Positions 21,556-34,514 of a DNA stretch of 64,000 bases are shown here, one piece after another (the first letter of the stretch is position 1; every line of letters begins with the position of its first letter). The DNA comes from Loripinus fragilis (taxonomy: Eukaryota > Mollusca > Bivalvia > Lucinida > Lucinidae): the NCBI GenBank assembly GCA_964019695.1, contig OZ026521.1, positions 30,718,601-30,782,600 of the forward strand, given 5' to 3'. Under the pieces are notes generated by a model. It had not been told where the DNA came from, searched no databases, and saw only the letters and a list, made by a program, of their open reading frames with translations. The translations under genes were made by a program, and so were the position numbers.

Positions 21556-22400
21556 GTCAAGGTCAAATTTGCTTCCTAATGTATTTAAATGGGAAATTTT
21601 TGAAAAGTTTTTTTTTGAAGACTGTTGAAGCCAAAGTCATTAATCTCATTTGATATGTTAAACCTAATGAGATAATGGTTATAAATAAGTTTCAAAGGTC
21701 AAGGCTGACCGTTTATTTTTCAACCAAGGTCTCTCATATTGGAGTCCCATCAACAGATTAAAACATGGTTTTCTCAGAAACCACTGGGCCAATTGTAATC
21801 AAATTTTATATGAAGACTCCTTATGATAGGTTAGTCAAAATTGATACAAATTGTTCTGGTCACATGATCAAGATGGCCACCACGCCTCTTTATAGTAAAA
21901 CACCTTTTAATATCTTCTTCATTAGAACCAAAAAGCCAATGGCTTTGGGAATTGGTATGCAGCATTGAGGATGTGGGCCCTTTCAGGTTTGCACAATGAT
22001 GAATCTAGGTTGACCTTGAACTAATATATGGCATGGTCAAATTTGATTCCTAATGCATATATATGGGAAAATCTTGAAATGTTCATTTTTCTATAACTGT
22101 TTAACCGAAAATCATAATACTTGCAAGAAATGTTAAACCCAATAAGATAAAGGTTTTTTATAAGTACCAAATGTCAAGCTGACCTGTGACCTTTTATCAA
22201 ATGCCACTCATTTGGACTGCCACATACCTATCTAAACATCTTTTTCTCAGAAATCACTGGGCTGTTTGATGGAGTATTCATTAGACTGTTTTAGGTCACT
22301 TGACCAAAATGGCTGCAACAAAACAAAATATGTATCATTATAAGCCTAAGTTGACCTTGACCTATTTTAATATTATTAAGGAGATCAGGTGAGTGCTTCA
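21556..22400. repeat. Two-unit degenerate tandem repeat of about 480 bp
   Basis: Blocks GGTCAAATTTG(C/A)TTCCTAATG, TTCTCAGAAA(C/T)CACTGGGC and CACA/T...AAGATGGC occur in the same order in both halves (starting near 21560 and near 22035). The function is unknown; it looks like part of a dispersed repeat. Confidence 0.55.
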
Positions 22401-22984
22401 GGTTCTCTAGTTTACCCTTAGTGACAAACAATTATGTGTCAATTTAGATATATTATTATATTATTGGGGGGGGAGGGTCGAAGGCGATTCTGGCCCACTA
22501 AAATTATTTGGGGGCCTGCCCCCTATCCCCCTACGCCAATAGAAAAAAAACATACAATAATAGGCCTAAACAACAGCCAGCTTTTTTTTGAAAAAAAAAC
22601 AAAAAAAAACAATCAAATTAATACTTGTAAAACATATACGCTACTAAATGGAAACGAACCGAATGTTACTACGTTCACATCGCAGAGGATCTTGCGACAG
22701 AGGTGCCCACGATGGAGGACCAGCTTTACACGTTTCAGCATCTATTTGAGCAAAACACATTAATCTCTGCTTAGTACTGGTCCAACCCAGATAAATCTGT
22801 TCCGAAATAACTGAAAAATACGTTGGCTGGGACGTAAAGAATCAAATCAATTTATTAACCACTAGTACAAAAATGGTTTAGTCTACATATGTTAATCTAG
22901 TCACTATACCATCATTTACCAACGTTCCTTGGTAACATCATTTACCAACGTTCCTTGGTAACCTCAATTGCAAACAATATGGAC
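22401..22984. other. Intergenic stretch with short repeats only
   Basis: Holds poly-G and poly-A runs (22465-22610) and a directly repeated 26-bp block containing TTTACCAACGTTCCTTGGTA at about 22911 and 22943. No gene seen. Confidence 0.4.
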
Positions 22985-23225
22985 CCAGAAAGCGAGTCCA
23001 ATTGCAGATTCAGGGTCAGCCCTGTCCATACTTTTGAGGAGAATGATCGTGAAATATTTTCTGCGGCAATTTTCTTCGTTGCGCTGTTTCAAGAAGGGCT
23101 GTTAACGGTAGCAAGTAAAAGTATGTGCACGAGGTAATGGTTAACCACTTAGGAAAAGTGTTGGTAGCTTAACATGTCGTCTTGGCCTTGCAATAGCTGT
23201 TAACTGGGACGTTAAACCACAAGAA
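22985..23225 (+). mobile_element. SINE body without its tRNA head
   Basis: CCATACTTTTGAGGAGAATG and CAAGAAGGGCTGTTAACGGT match the sequence following the tRNA-like head at 56801-56980. The stretch ends in CTGGGACGTTAAACCACAAG, a tail block common in molluscan SINEs. It is probably the same SINE family, truncated at its 5' end. Confidence 0.45.
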
Positions 23226-24189
23226 CAAGCAGTCGGATCATGGTCAATACAGTTTGCTTTTACGGTAAATCTGCTTTATGTAATTTACAAGGATGCTGTG
23301 CCCAGGCAACGCCATTCCACTAGTCTCTGAAAAGAGAAAATACTAGAAAACGGGTAAATGGAAAAGACGATAAAACTTTAAAATCAGCAACCCCAAACAC
23401 ACTCCCGCACTCACACACACGCAGGAGAGAGAGCGAGCGAGAGAGAGAGAGAGAGAGAGAGGTTAGTGTCAGAATACATGATGATACACATTTCGTAATA
23501 ATTTCAGAAAATTTTAGAAAATGCTTAATGTTAGATGCTGTAAGATTAGCACGTTGAAAGATCAATAAATTATACTATTAGTACTATCCAATTGGTCACA
23601 TTGTTACCGGTTAGGCGTATTGGTCACGGCTATCCCATCTGACATTATGCTGCATATATTCTAATTGACGTTACACCACTTTATCATAAAGAAAAACGGT
23701 ACTGACCCTAATTAGGCTCCAGATCTGCATACACATTGTTTGCCTGAGTACATCATCAGATCAGATGTGAAAGCAGATAACCTTTGAGAATGGCCAGAAA
23801 AGTATTAACAAAACCTGTTTAAGCATACATAAAAGTAATGCTGCGTATCAATAAACAATGCCGTCTTAGAAAAATGCAGACACAGATCACACATGACAGA
23901 ACACCGTATCTGATCACAGTCCGCATGTTAGATAAGAAATACAGGTAATGTTTATAATCAATATATTTTGACACCCTTTAAAATGGAAGATTCCCCTAGA
24001 TGTAATTTAAATGGTTCTTTATGCCCAATATATATTCACAGTGTCTACAGTTTAAATCTCTACTCACAAGAAGTGTCATTGTCTGATACAGAAGCCCGAT
24101 GCTCAGAAGCTGGGCACATAATTCACTACTAACCATGTAAACTTACTTTAATACATCTATTCAAGTGTACATGCTGTAAGGGAAAACTA
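23226..24189. other. Intergenic, with a GA microsatellite
   Basis: A (GA)n tract lies at about 23425-23461. Elsewhere I see only AT-rich sequence without genes. Confidence 0.45.
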
Positions 24190-24975
24190 TACCTGGCAAA
24201 AAAAGAAACGCACCACTACGATTTTCCCATTTAGATCTCCTTTTAATACGAAAATGTTAATTGCTATAAAATATTCATTTTTGATCAAATTTTACTAAAA
24301 TTTGAACGTGACGTAGATGAGTATCTCTCTTTTCCCTGTGTAGGCACAAAACACATCAAGGCGAAGGGTAAAGAGGATTTGGAAGCGTTTATTCAACGCT
24401 ACTGTCTACATGAAATCCCGAGTTTGTTTTACACTAGCAAAGTATGAAAGCGATATGTTGTCCTTATGTGAGACAACCAATGTGTTTATTGATGCTTCTT
24501 TGTTATTCCAAAATCCATTTTTATCAGTTAGGATCATCTAAATTGATTAAAACAATGTTGAAATCTTTAAATGTATGTAAGGTTTATCTCCAGTGTGGAA
24601 TCGTTATCCAAAGGGTAGTCACAAAACAAGGCCTACCTAGAGTTCAATTATCGCGAATGATGAATTTAAAGATAGAATTTGCAAAGAATAAGTGTCTGTA
24701 TACTATTTGGTCTACTGAGATTAATCCAATTGCTTGAACTTATCCAGCTAGAGAGCATTATAAAAACGCTTATTTCCTGTGACTTTACAATTTGACCCCC
24801 ACTTAGTTCATGACCAATTTTCTTTAAATCAATTTCGACGCCTGATTGCAAAAGACGTATGACGCAGCAGTACCTGACATACATTTGCACTGATATAAAC
24901 TAAATTGGCCTATCACTTGTGATCTTCCTGAGAGATGAACAGTTCTAAGTGGTGCGTTTCTTTTTTGGTTGGGTA
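24190..24975. mobile_element. Tc1-type non-autonomous element (786 bp)
   Basis: Terminal repeats share AAAAAAGAAACGCACCACT in inverted orientation (left near 24199, right from about 24948), within ends TATACC...GGGTATA. TA flanks at 24188-24189 and 24976-24977 fit the Tc1/mariner superfamily. Internal open frames of 97 codons (+) and 74 codons (-) show no transposase motifs. Confidence 0.6.
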
Positions 24976-26213
24976 TATATACAGTAGTTCTGTTTTCACA
25001 ATGTCTTGCCTGAATATTGCAATGGTAGTTGTATCATAATTATTCCAGACAAAAGCTCTGTGTATACACTGATCTAGCTGCTAATAACCATGGTAACAAG
25101 TACTGGGTTGGGTTTGTTTATAAAATTGAAAACAGTATTTATCCATAATAGTCTAGTCTCTATGATATATATTTTCTTAAAATGTTCAACCTATAGAAAT
25201 ATGGTTCTGCTGCTGTACTCTATATGCAGTCGATTCTAAAAGTCAGCATTGTAAGAAAGTTTCTAGGCATGTATAGAAGAATCCAAAGCAGAACTACTCT
25301 ACTCTATACAGATTGTAATTAGTTTTGGACTGTGGTATTTCAGAAGGAATTTAGTAAATCCTGTATCACATGAAGTCATCTTGTGTTTTTGCACTTAAAG
25401 ACTCCATGGCAGAACTACTGTCATAGGCAGCTTTGTGTCGAAGCTCCTGTGTCCTATGAAAGTCATTGGCACGTTGCCTCATATCTGTACCATATACACC
25501 TGTAATCTGTAAGTCCCTTGGAGCTTATGCAAGTTTAAGGCATGGAAGATTCGGTAGGACTACTGCTCCGTGCTGAATGCATCCTGGTAAACAGTGTGTA
25601 CAGTAACTCTTGCATCACATGAAGTCCCTTAGGTTTCTGCACTAAAAGCTTCCAATTTGGCAGAACTGTCTTGTTATTCCATACACATGTGTCGTATGTG
25701 AGTCCTTTGAATCTTCTACAGAAGAGTTTATAGCAAAATATTTGTTTGAATTGTCCGTGAAGCATTGTAAATTATCTCTGCATCGTTGAATTGTGATCAA
25801 CACCTTTCAAAGGTATGGTCTAAGAAATATGGTTTTAGCTGATTTAAATCTGCATTATTGAATTGTGATCAACACATTCCGAACCTCTGGAAAACTAGGC
25901 AGTGCTGTTCCACTGGTAGGATCTATCATTGACACCTTAGAACCTGCAATATAAACGATAAACACCCCTACCCCAAATTCAATAAGGGCCAAAGCAAGTA
26001 TATATGTAATGCACCTGCCAAGGCCCATGAACAGTTTAGAAAAAGCTACTATGTGCTAAGTCATTAACCATGTCCTTAAAGTAAGAATATACCTTGCATA
26101 TTCTGATCAGCTGGCTTCAGGTGAAGCCTCCAATTCAGGACCTACACTTATACATAATGTTATAATTGTATTCATGTAACCAAAATAGCTAAATTTACGC
26201 AATTTAATATCGC
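24976..26213. other. Intergenic; degenerate direct repeats at 25340-25760
   Basis: Phrases such as ATCACATGAAGTC, GGCAGAACT and TTTGCACTTAAAG/CTGCACTAAAAG recur with spacing of roughly 110-260 bp, suggesting an old tandem repeat. No gene found. Confidence 0.4.
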
Positions 26214-28730
26214 AGGACAATAACAGGGGGAAGCTTCTACCCCATGCACCAGAACAGACCTTTGGGAGACGCTCCCCGCAAAATCAGACAGATAGTGGGA
26301 CAGCATAAAACCACATGCACGGACGTTGTTTGGGGCAGCGACATGCCAAGTGCAGAATGATGTGATGAACGTGAATAGACATCTGGATGTTTCGAGCCCA
26401 AACAATGAAATTGGCAGGGGGAGCCTCGACCCCATGCACCAGAACAGACCTTAGGGAGACGCTCCCCCGCAAATCAGACGACCTGTGGGAAAGCAAACAG
26501 CCACATGCAGGGACTTTGTTTGGGGCAGCGACATGTCCAGTGCAGAAAGATGTGATGAAAGCGTCCCCCAGCATGCAGACTGTTGTGGAGGCTGATGCAT
26601 GGACTGGAAAGAGCGCTTCAACGACAGGTTGATGATGGGAACCGATCCCAGGTAGAGTATGTAGCCGACTTTGGGGTAAATTGAGAAGGCCCAAGGCCGG
26701 AAATACAATGGTTAATTAAGATGATTGTATTGAAAAGTTTTTTGGACATTTGACCATTAACAATCTCATATAATGTTTTGAAAAATAAGCAGTGCATTAT
26801 TTAAATAGCACAATACATAAGAATAGACAACATACACAAAGCAGAGGGAGGCTGATTGGGGATGGTTGGGGGGGGGGGGGTAGCTTTAACATCACAACCC
26901 GACACCAGTACTGAAGAAATCATATAATGACCATCTAGGTGCAGACCTCATTGTCATGAAAAACTGGACCCTTGTTTTCTCTATAAACTGCAATTATTAT
27001 TAATAATTGCCATTTTATAGATACAACAAGTAGAATATGGTTAAAATTATTTATGTAACATTTAAACAACAGCATACAATAACAATCAATGCAGTCAATC
27101 CTGCCCAGAGCAATCACATGTCTAAGCAGACACCTTCTTAAAAGGCAATATTCCTTGAATATGATCTTATTGGGCAAGCTAGCCCACAGTGTGCAACATT
27201 GTGTATCCACAGGTACTTGCTCAGAACAGGTTCGGCTGCACATATACAAAAAAATTATAGGCTATGTTTTTGGGGACTGCTAACGGTTTAGTATGTCTAC
27301 ACCAAGGTCGGGAATACCTAGCTCAGGGAGAGCGACGCTCTCTATGCAAACAGACGTCTGTATGTTTTGAGCCTAAACAATGAAGATGGCAGGGGAAAGC
27401 TTCGACCCCATGCATCGGAACAGCCCTTTGGGAGGCCCTACCCACAAAATCAGACGGCCTATGGGAAAGCATAAAACCACATGCACGGACGTTGTTGGGG
27501 CAGCGACATGCCCAGTGCAGAATGATGTGATGAACGAGTACAGACATATGGATGTTTCGAGTCCAAACAATGAAGATGGCAGGGGAGCTTCGACCCCATG
27601 CATAAGAACTGACCTTGGAGAGACGCTCCCGCTCAAAATCAGACGACCCGTGGGAAAGGAAACAGCCACATGCAGGGACGTTGTTTGGGGCAGCGACATG
27701 CCCAATGCAGGATGATGTGATGAACGTGTACATACATCTGGATGTTTCGAGTCCAAACAATGAAGGTGGCAGGGGGAGCTTCGACCCCATGCATCAGAAC
27801 AGACCTTGGGGAGACGCTCTTCCACAAAATCAGACAGCATGTGGGAAAGGACAATAACAGGGGGAAGCTTCTACCCCATGCACCAGAACAGACCTTTGGG
27901 AGACGCTCCCCGCAAAATCAGACAGATAGTGGGACAGCATAAAACCACATGCACGGACGTTGTTTGGGGCAGCGACATGCCAAGTGCAGAATGATGTGAT
28001 GAACGTGAATAGACATCTGGATGTTTCGAGCCCAAACAATGAAATTGGCAGGGGGAGCCTCGACCCCATGCACCAGAACAGACCTTAGGGAGACGCTCCC
28101 CCGCAAATCAGACGACCTGTGGGAAAGCAAACAGCCACATGCAGGAACTTTGTTTGGGGCAGCGACATGCCCAGTGCAGAAGGATGTGATGAAAGCATCC
28201 CCTAGCATGCAGACTGCTGTGGAGGCTGGTGCATGGACTAGAGAGAGCTTGAACGACAGGTTGATGATGGGAACCAATCCCAGGTAGAGTAGGTAGCCGA
28301 CTTTGGGGTAAATTGAGAAGGCCCAAGGCCGGGAATACAATGGTTAATTAAAATGATTGTATTGATAAGTTTTTTGGACATTTGACCATTAACAATCTCA
28401 TATAATGTTTTGAAAAATAAGCAGTGTATTTAAATAACACAATACATAAGAATAGACAACATACACAAAGCAGAAGGAAGATTATTGGGGATGGTTGGGG
28501 GTGGGGGGGGAGCTTTAACATCACACCCCGACACCAGTACTGAACTGATCATATAATGACCATCTTATAGTAATTTCAATATCAAAAACAAAAGGTCAAA
28601 CATGTGTCAATTATTAGCTTCCAGATAGTTCTGTCGAATACGCAAGACTAGGTGCAGACCTCATTGTCATGAAAAACTGGACCCTTGTTTTCTCTATAAA
28701 CTGCAATTATTTAATAATTGCCATATAAAA
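26214..28730. repeat. About 190-bp satellite embedded in a larger direct duplication
   Basis: A roughly 188-192 bp unit (marked by GGCAGGGGGAGCTTCGACCC and GTTTGGGGCAGCGACATG) is present about twice at 26220-26620 and four to five times at 27310-28290. On top of this, 26214-27010 and 27848-28730 are near-identical segments; the second has about 85 bp (28560-28645) that the first lacks. Many frames on both strands are open across the units, because the unit is stop-poor and not because of a gene. Confidence 0.85.
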
Positions 28731-28943
28731 ACTGGCCAGGAAATGCCGCAATCACATACTGTAGACCAACCCATTGCACTCTTTGAAGTTATTCTTACAT
28801 CAAATAAATTGTGTGTAGTATATGTAAGAAAATTGTGGAGAGCAGACCCAAATTTTATCTGAGCCTAACAATTTACTATCTTTATTAATTTTTGTAAGGC
28901 ACCTTTTTGTTACTTACGTTACCTTATCAATATATTGCAGCAG

Positions 28944-30650
28944 GGACCTCCGGCGGTGGTTATCAGAGTCACAGTGTATCGCTGCCTATAACTTTGATAC
29001 GATTAAAAGTCAATCAAAGTCAAAGCTTCCCTCTTCATATATAACGTCGCTTTTTTGTCTCTTTTTCATGCTTTTGCATTTGATTTCCTATTTCCAGGAG
29101 TGTCCAGCTTTATTTTGGGGCTAAAATGGTCACTTTTTGCATTATACATATAGGAAATAGAAAAAATATTTTTAAAGCATTACCCACCCCCCGAGTCCCA
29201 ACTTATCCTCTTGCACATAAGTGTGTTCTCATATTGAACATACTATATGTGTAAAGATAGATGACACTCGGGGGGCAAAGATATCCCATAGCCTAAAATG
29301 TTGCTTCTGGGTGAGAAAAATATTAGCATTTTGGGTTTTTGGTGAGCTCTCTTGAAAATCTTTTTTTTTTAGTATAATGAAATAATTAGTACAAGTAAAC
29401 TAACTTTTAATAACCCATTCGTCATCAAATATTACAACGTTTTCAGCACTTTTGACTTAAGATTATGAAAATTGTCCTTTTACTAAATTCAGTTGGTAGA
29501 TTATTTTGCACATATGCTGTATCTATCGATACACATAAACTACATGGCCCTTGACTATATGTACTTTACGCATGGATGAATGATTATAGTACATTGCTGC
29601 ATAGTATTGCATCAGGTAAACATATTGTCATCAAGGTTGAATATGGACTACAGATGCACTTCAAAATATTTCTTAACAAATCAGAAAAACGGGAAAAAAA
29701 TCGTTAAAATGTTTATGATTTTGGACTTAAAATAATTTCTCTGTGATTTATAATCGAGTATAGATGATATAATACCCTCACACGTAAAAATAATTGATTT
29801 CTAAATGTTTTGGTGAAGTCAAATTTTGCATTATTTATATCGCTATACTTTATTGCCAGTTAAAAGTTAATTCATATAATTGAAGTTTTTTCCAACTTTT
29901 ACTTGGCAATAAAGTGTAATGAAATAAATATTTAAATATGCTTATTAGCATGTAATTTGTACTGCTTTTAGCATGTAATGCACAACTGCTTACAGAATCA
30001 TTTTCCTATTCTTTACATTGCATTGGTATTGGTTAAATTTCTGTCACAATGAAATGAAATTCTAACAATTATATTAACAATAATGGATCTGAAAGGACCT
30101 CTGACACTTTGTTATGGTCCCTGCCTATTTTTAGATGCTTCCCAAAACTTCCCTTTGCCTAAGATAATTCTAGTCTCCTATTAAAAAAGACGCTTGATGT
30201 ATAAGGAGCGAACTAAGGTTATAAATAGCCAGGGAGACCCCTACGAAAAACAGGAGATGCTATCAAAGGGGGTAGAGGTTGCAAAATTTGACTTCACCAA
30301 AACATTAAGAAATCAATTATTTTTAATTTTTATCGTTTTTTCTATCTGATTTGTTAAGAGATATTTTTAAGTGCAACTGTAGTCCATATTCACTCTTGAT
30401 GACAATGTATTTACTTGGAGCAATATTATGCAGCAATGTACTTTAACCATTCATACATGCGTAAAGTACACATAGTCAAGGGCCATGTAGTTTATGTGTA
30501 TTTGATAGATACACCATGTGTGCAAAATCTACCAACTGAATTTAGTAAAAGGACAATTTTATAATCGTAAGAAAAATATGCTGAAAACGTTGTAATATTT
30601 CATGACTAATGGATTATGTACCCTTTTTAGCTGTTTTTGGCACTTTTAGC
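28944..30650. mobile_element. Two opposed copies of a DNA element (family U) forming a fold-back
   Basis: 28944-29828 matches the left part of the complete element at 37857-38938 in forward orientation. 30092-30650 matches its right end in reverse, beginning AAAGGACCTCTGACACTTT. They are separated by about 260 bp of AT-rich sequence. The arms 29400-29828 and 30270-30620 are inverted copies of the same segment. Confidence 0.7.
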
Positions 30651-30880
30651 CGATAATCGTCAGAAACCATCATAAAAAGACGAGAAAACTTCAATTCTTT
30701 TTACTGTAACTTGTAATATTTCAGCTTTGCATACCGGAGTAACTTCTTATAATCTTGTGTATGTTAAGAATCAATTCCATTGGCTGTAGTATTTTGAAAT
30801 AACGCTAAGATAAAGCCGCCTCGACAATATAACTTTGTTTTACGTCAGTGACCAGTCCGTTCATTCTGGGACCAAGATTA

Positions 30881-32204
30881 CGAGGGCTGTTCAAATATGA
30901 ATGCAAGTAGCTTCATAACTTTCGTCACATATATGCTACGACAAAATGGTATACGTTTCTATAAAGGATTATATTTCACATTTAAACTGGCGGCAGGCCT
31001 AAAGAAAAATACAGTATACTTATCGAGTTATAGTCCTTTGAATGAGGGTTACTTTAGTATACTAATAAACTCAATACTTCGAACATACCAGTGATATAGA
31101 CGAGCATATACTTCTTCCATTAATTGGTGAAAGATCTTGAACTTTTTAAGGAAATATCCCCATATGCTTATATAATGATTCTGTGAAAGTTGCGAAAATC
31201 TGACACGTTTTTGTTAAATTTCATCGAATCGTATTCACTAAAGTCTCCTTATGTTTGAAAATAAATGGTAAACAAAACACCACCGTTCAGTTTTCGGTCA
31301 AACTTTTTCTACTAAAATGCACGAAGCAACATTTAGAATAGTTTTAACTCAAAGAAAATATGTTGATTGCTCAAACTGAGTTGTTGCTAGAAATCATTGA
31401 AGGATAGTGGGTATTTTTTAAACGCTGAAAATCATTTTTATTAAGTCAAAACTGCCTTAAGTGAAGGAGTTATAGAACTTATTCTTAATTTTTGTTGCCA
31501 TAACGTTGTGGCTTTAATCTAAATTTAAACGTTAACTTTAAGTTTTACCAAAATAGGCATTATTTACAATGAAATTACTCACCTGGTCTTGAGGACTAGA
31601 CAGATTGAACATATTTTTATAAATGTAAACACGTCATTAAGAAGCAGAAAAATGCTTGAAAAATGATATAAATGTGATAACTATGCAAATAGAGGACGGA
31701 GCATTTTGAAAACTTCCTTATGGCATATTAAGCATGTTTTAAGCAAAACGCAAAGAAAATGACACAGCGATGTTCATTATTGCATCACCAGTAGATAACT
31801 CAAAATGACGTCTATCATAAATTTAATGACGTCACAAACGTGCCTGTTTACTCGAGATTGAAACAAGGTTATATTTACTTTTTCCTGCAACCATAAATTG
31901 TCAATGTACTTTAAACTTGCATCTAAAATTTGGTGCCTTTTTGTCTCAAACTTACAAAGATATGACACTATATCCGCACATTTACCAAAACGTGTATGGC
32001 AATTTGCTTCAGAAAAACTTTAGTATACAGGAATGGCTTTTATATAAGCGTCTGTAACTCGAGACATATAGTGAGTGTTTCTTTATGTTTGGTTCCATTT
32101 TAAAGGTGACAAATAGTTCTTTCCAGAAAGGTATGACATTTTGTCGTAACATATATGTGAAGAAAGTTATGAAGCTACTTGCATTCATATTTGAACAGCC
32201 CTCG
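30881..32204. mobile_element. Tc1/mariner-type non-autonomous element, copy 2 (1324 bp)
   Basis: Same ends as copy 1 (CGAGGGCTGTTCAAATATGA), flanked by TA at 30879-30880 and 32205-32206. It is highly similar to 18700-20024 over its full length. No transposase is encoded. Confidence 0.8.
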
Positions 32205-32206
32205 TA

Positions 32207-33218
32207 CAATTAGTTAAAACACCATTTTCAAGATGGCGTCCAGCGGCCATTTTCAAAAATAACATCAGACTTTAAATAGCGAGCTTTTTGATAAAGCTTG
32301 TACTTGTTTGTGTATATACAATGTTTAAAATGTGTAATCCCAATAATCTGTTATTGGTAGATTTGCCCATCTATGGAATCAGACCACAATTATGTCCCTT
32401 GATTGGTTGTACACAATAAGGATGTTATTCGCGCAAATAGTTCCCCTGTCAGTGGGCTGTAAATCTACCAATTCATGTGAGCATCCTTGTTATTGGGTAT
32501 GTCTGAACTGCCCAATGAATAAGCTTTTAGAAAATGTTGCTTCTGTCCTGGTAACTGGTCATTCTAGGAAAATTGATGCCTCTGCACACCTGGGTAAAAT
32601 GCTGTTGAGATAGCCAATACGACTGCTGTGCAACATAGGTTTTCTAAACTCCTGTGGTTCCAAAACGAGCCGGACTTGCCCTATCTAGTCAGTGATTAGA
32701 ATGACTCCCAGGCCATGTTTGAGTGGGGAGAAGCTTCAGAAGAAAGCCAGCTTCATCATGTATAATAGGAGGTGTTGTAATGAATGATTAAATTATATAG
32801 TAAAATTGATTGTAGTCTCTCGCCTGTTCTATGCAAGGGTGCAATGAAACACCAGAGATGACTTTACCAAAACTGTCAAGAATGAGACGAAAACTTTTTT
32901 CTCATAGTTCTCACATAAACCCCTTTTAAAATGTACGTTAAATTTTTATTTTGCTGTCGCAATAGCAGGATATGAACAAGTTTTGAAATCTGTGCAATAT
33001 GGCATAGTCGTTTTTTTGTTGTTTTTTTGTGTGTTTTTTTTTACTTTTCCCATTGTTTAGCACCTATTTAAGACTTGCAGACACTCCACCTTAAAACAAC
33101 GTCGTATCAATGTCGAGGCAACGTCATGATACGCCGTTGTTTGCATCATTTGCCTGCTGGGCTAGGTGCCTTTTTGTATGATAAGACTTGGTACTAATTT
33201 TTGCCTTTAATCAGAGAG
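32207..33218. other. Upstream region of copy B, no gene seen
   Basis: Unique-looking AT-rich sequence. A 73-codon frame at 32392-32613 has no recognisable motif or splice context and is not called. Confidence 0.4.
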
Positions 33219-33226
33219 TATATAAG
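33219..33226 (+). promoter_or_regulatory. Candidate TATA box of copy B
   Basis: TATATAAG lies 121 bp upstream of the ATG at 33340. This would place a start site near 33250 and leave a 5' UTR of roughly 90 bp. It is a pattern match only. Confidence 0.4.
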
Positions 33227-33339
33227 ATTTTCGATTAGTCACGTACCATTTCTGTCACAAAAATTGGCGTTATCAGTCAAAGAACTATTAACAGACAAGA
33301 ATCTCGCGTGTGGGCATTCAGAGTTAGCTTTACCTAACA

Positions 33340-33382
33340 ATGAAACCTGGGGCCGTTGTCATTTGTGTGGCATATTTAATTG
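33340..33382 (+). CDS. Copy B, exon 1 (signal peptide)
   Basis: ATG at 33340 with A at -3, donor GTGAGT from 33383. 43 bp, leaves in phase 1. Encodes MKPGAVVICVAYLI, which continues into exon 2 as GAVTSA, a typical signal peptide with a small-residue cleavage site near residue 20. Confidence 0.7.
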
Positions 33383-34514
33383 GTGAGTTTATTATTAATA
33401 TCCAAATATAATTTTAGATACATTTTTGTCAAAATTGTAAGAATTAACTGCATGAATTGTCATATTTTCAATATTAAAATTATATTTATTCTAAAAAAAC
33501 GTAAATATTAATTTCGAACTGGGTGATTTTTTCATGAGTTTTGAAGCTTTTTTTTAAATTTTTAAATATATAATATTTATCCTATTGACTTAAATTATAG
33601 TATTTCAAGTAAAACAAGTTGCAATTTGCCTTTTGAAAATAACTCTTGAACATAGTAGCGTTGTGAATTTCCGAGTCATTTTTACATACTTTCAATAGAA
33701 TCTATATTTTTGTTAAATTATTAGATAATATTTTGTATTAGATAATATTTTGCAAACTGTCGGCCGAAAGTATTTTGCTGGAGATCAATTTCGTAAAAGA
33801 AAAAGTGATCTATCTTGATCTTAAGTAAGGAAGGCTGGTTACTTATTGAAGACCCTCGTTCATTTTTCGATGCAAAGCATACATGATTCGCATATGCAAT
33901 GCAAGCCTCTTGTCTCCTTCATTGGCTCTCAGAATTCACGTTGGTTGGTCTGCGGTTCCGTTTTTATAACATGTCTTAAGCGGCCTATCAAACTACATCA
34001 AAAAGGTTTTCAAGACCAATAATGCAGCTATCGCATGACTTTAAGACCTTTGTTAAAAGTAGTTGTTAAAATTTTACTTTCTGAGAGCTTCCAACATGTC
34101 TGAAAAGAGTTATGTTCCAGTAACCTTAATCATGGATTGCTTAAATTAGTAACTTGTGATTTATCAAATTATGCAATCGTATTGTTTTTATACCATCATT
34201 TAGGCGACATATTTTCTGTTCCATTGATATATTACACATACACACTTCAATTTTCATACTTGTAACCACCAAATAATCTTAAAAGATATTAATCAAATAG
34301 TAACAATCTTCAAAGTCCACATAATAATATTAGACTCATTGGCGATGCTTGAAGATGCGATAAAGTATCGACTAATGAACCAATAATGTTTGTATATGTG
34401 TCTGTTTATGGTGACCAAACACATTGTGATAATCTTGACAGTGTCATTCGGTTAAAAATAGGTCAGGCTGGTTACTTATTGAAAGACCCTCGTATTTTAT
34501 TTTCATTGCCTTAG
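33383..34514 (+). other. Copy B intron 1
   Basis: AT-rich. A partial family P-like fragment lies near 33959-34030. A short repeated phrase GGCTGGTTACTTATTGAA, followed by GACCCTCG, occurs at about 33834 and 34468. No exon was found. Confidence 0.45.

Noticed and set aside
21154..21566. Three overlapping frames of 83-103 codons
   Set aside because: All follow the 46-bp minisatellite unit on both strands and lack any gene context.
26172..28340. Numerous frames of up to 155 codons on both strands
   Set aside because: They coincide with the 190-bp satellite and repeat in every frame and orientation; no splice signals or conserved frame.
33201..33386. 61-codon frame ahead of and across exon 1 of copy B
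   Set aside because: It is in a different frame from the signal peptide and lacks motif support; the ATG at 33340 joins in phase to exon 2.
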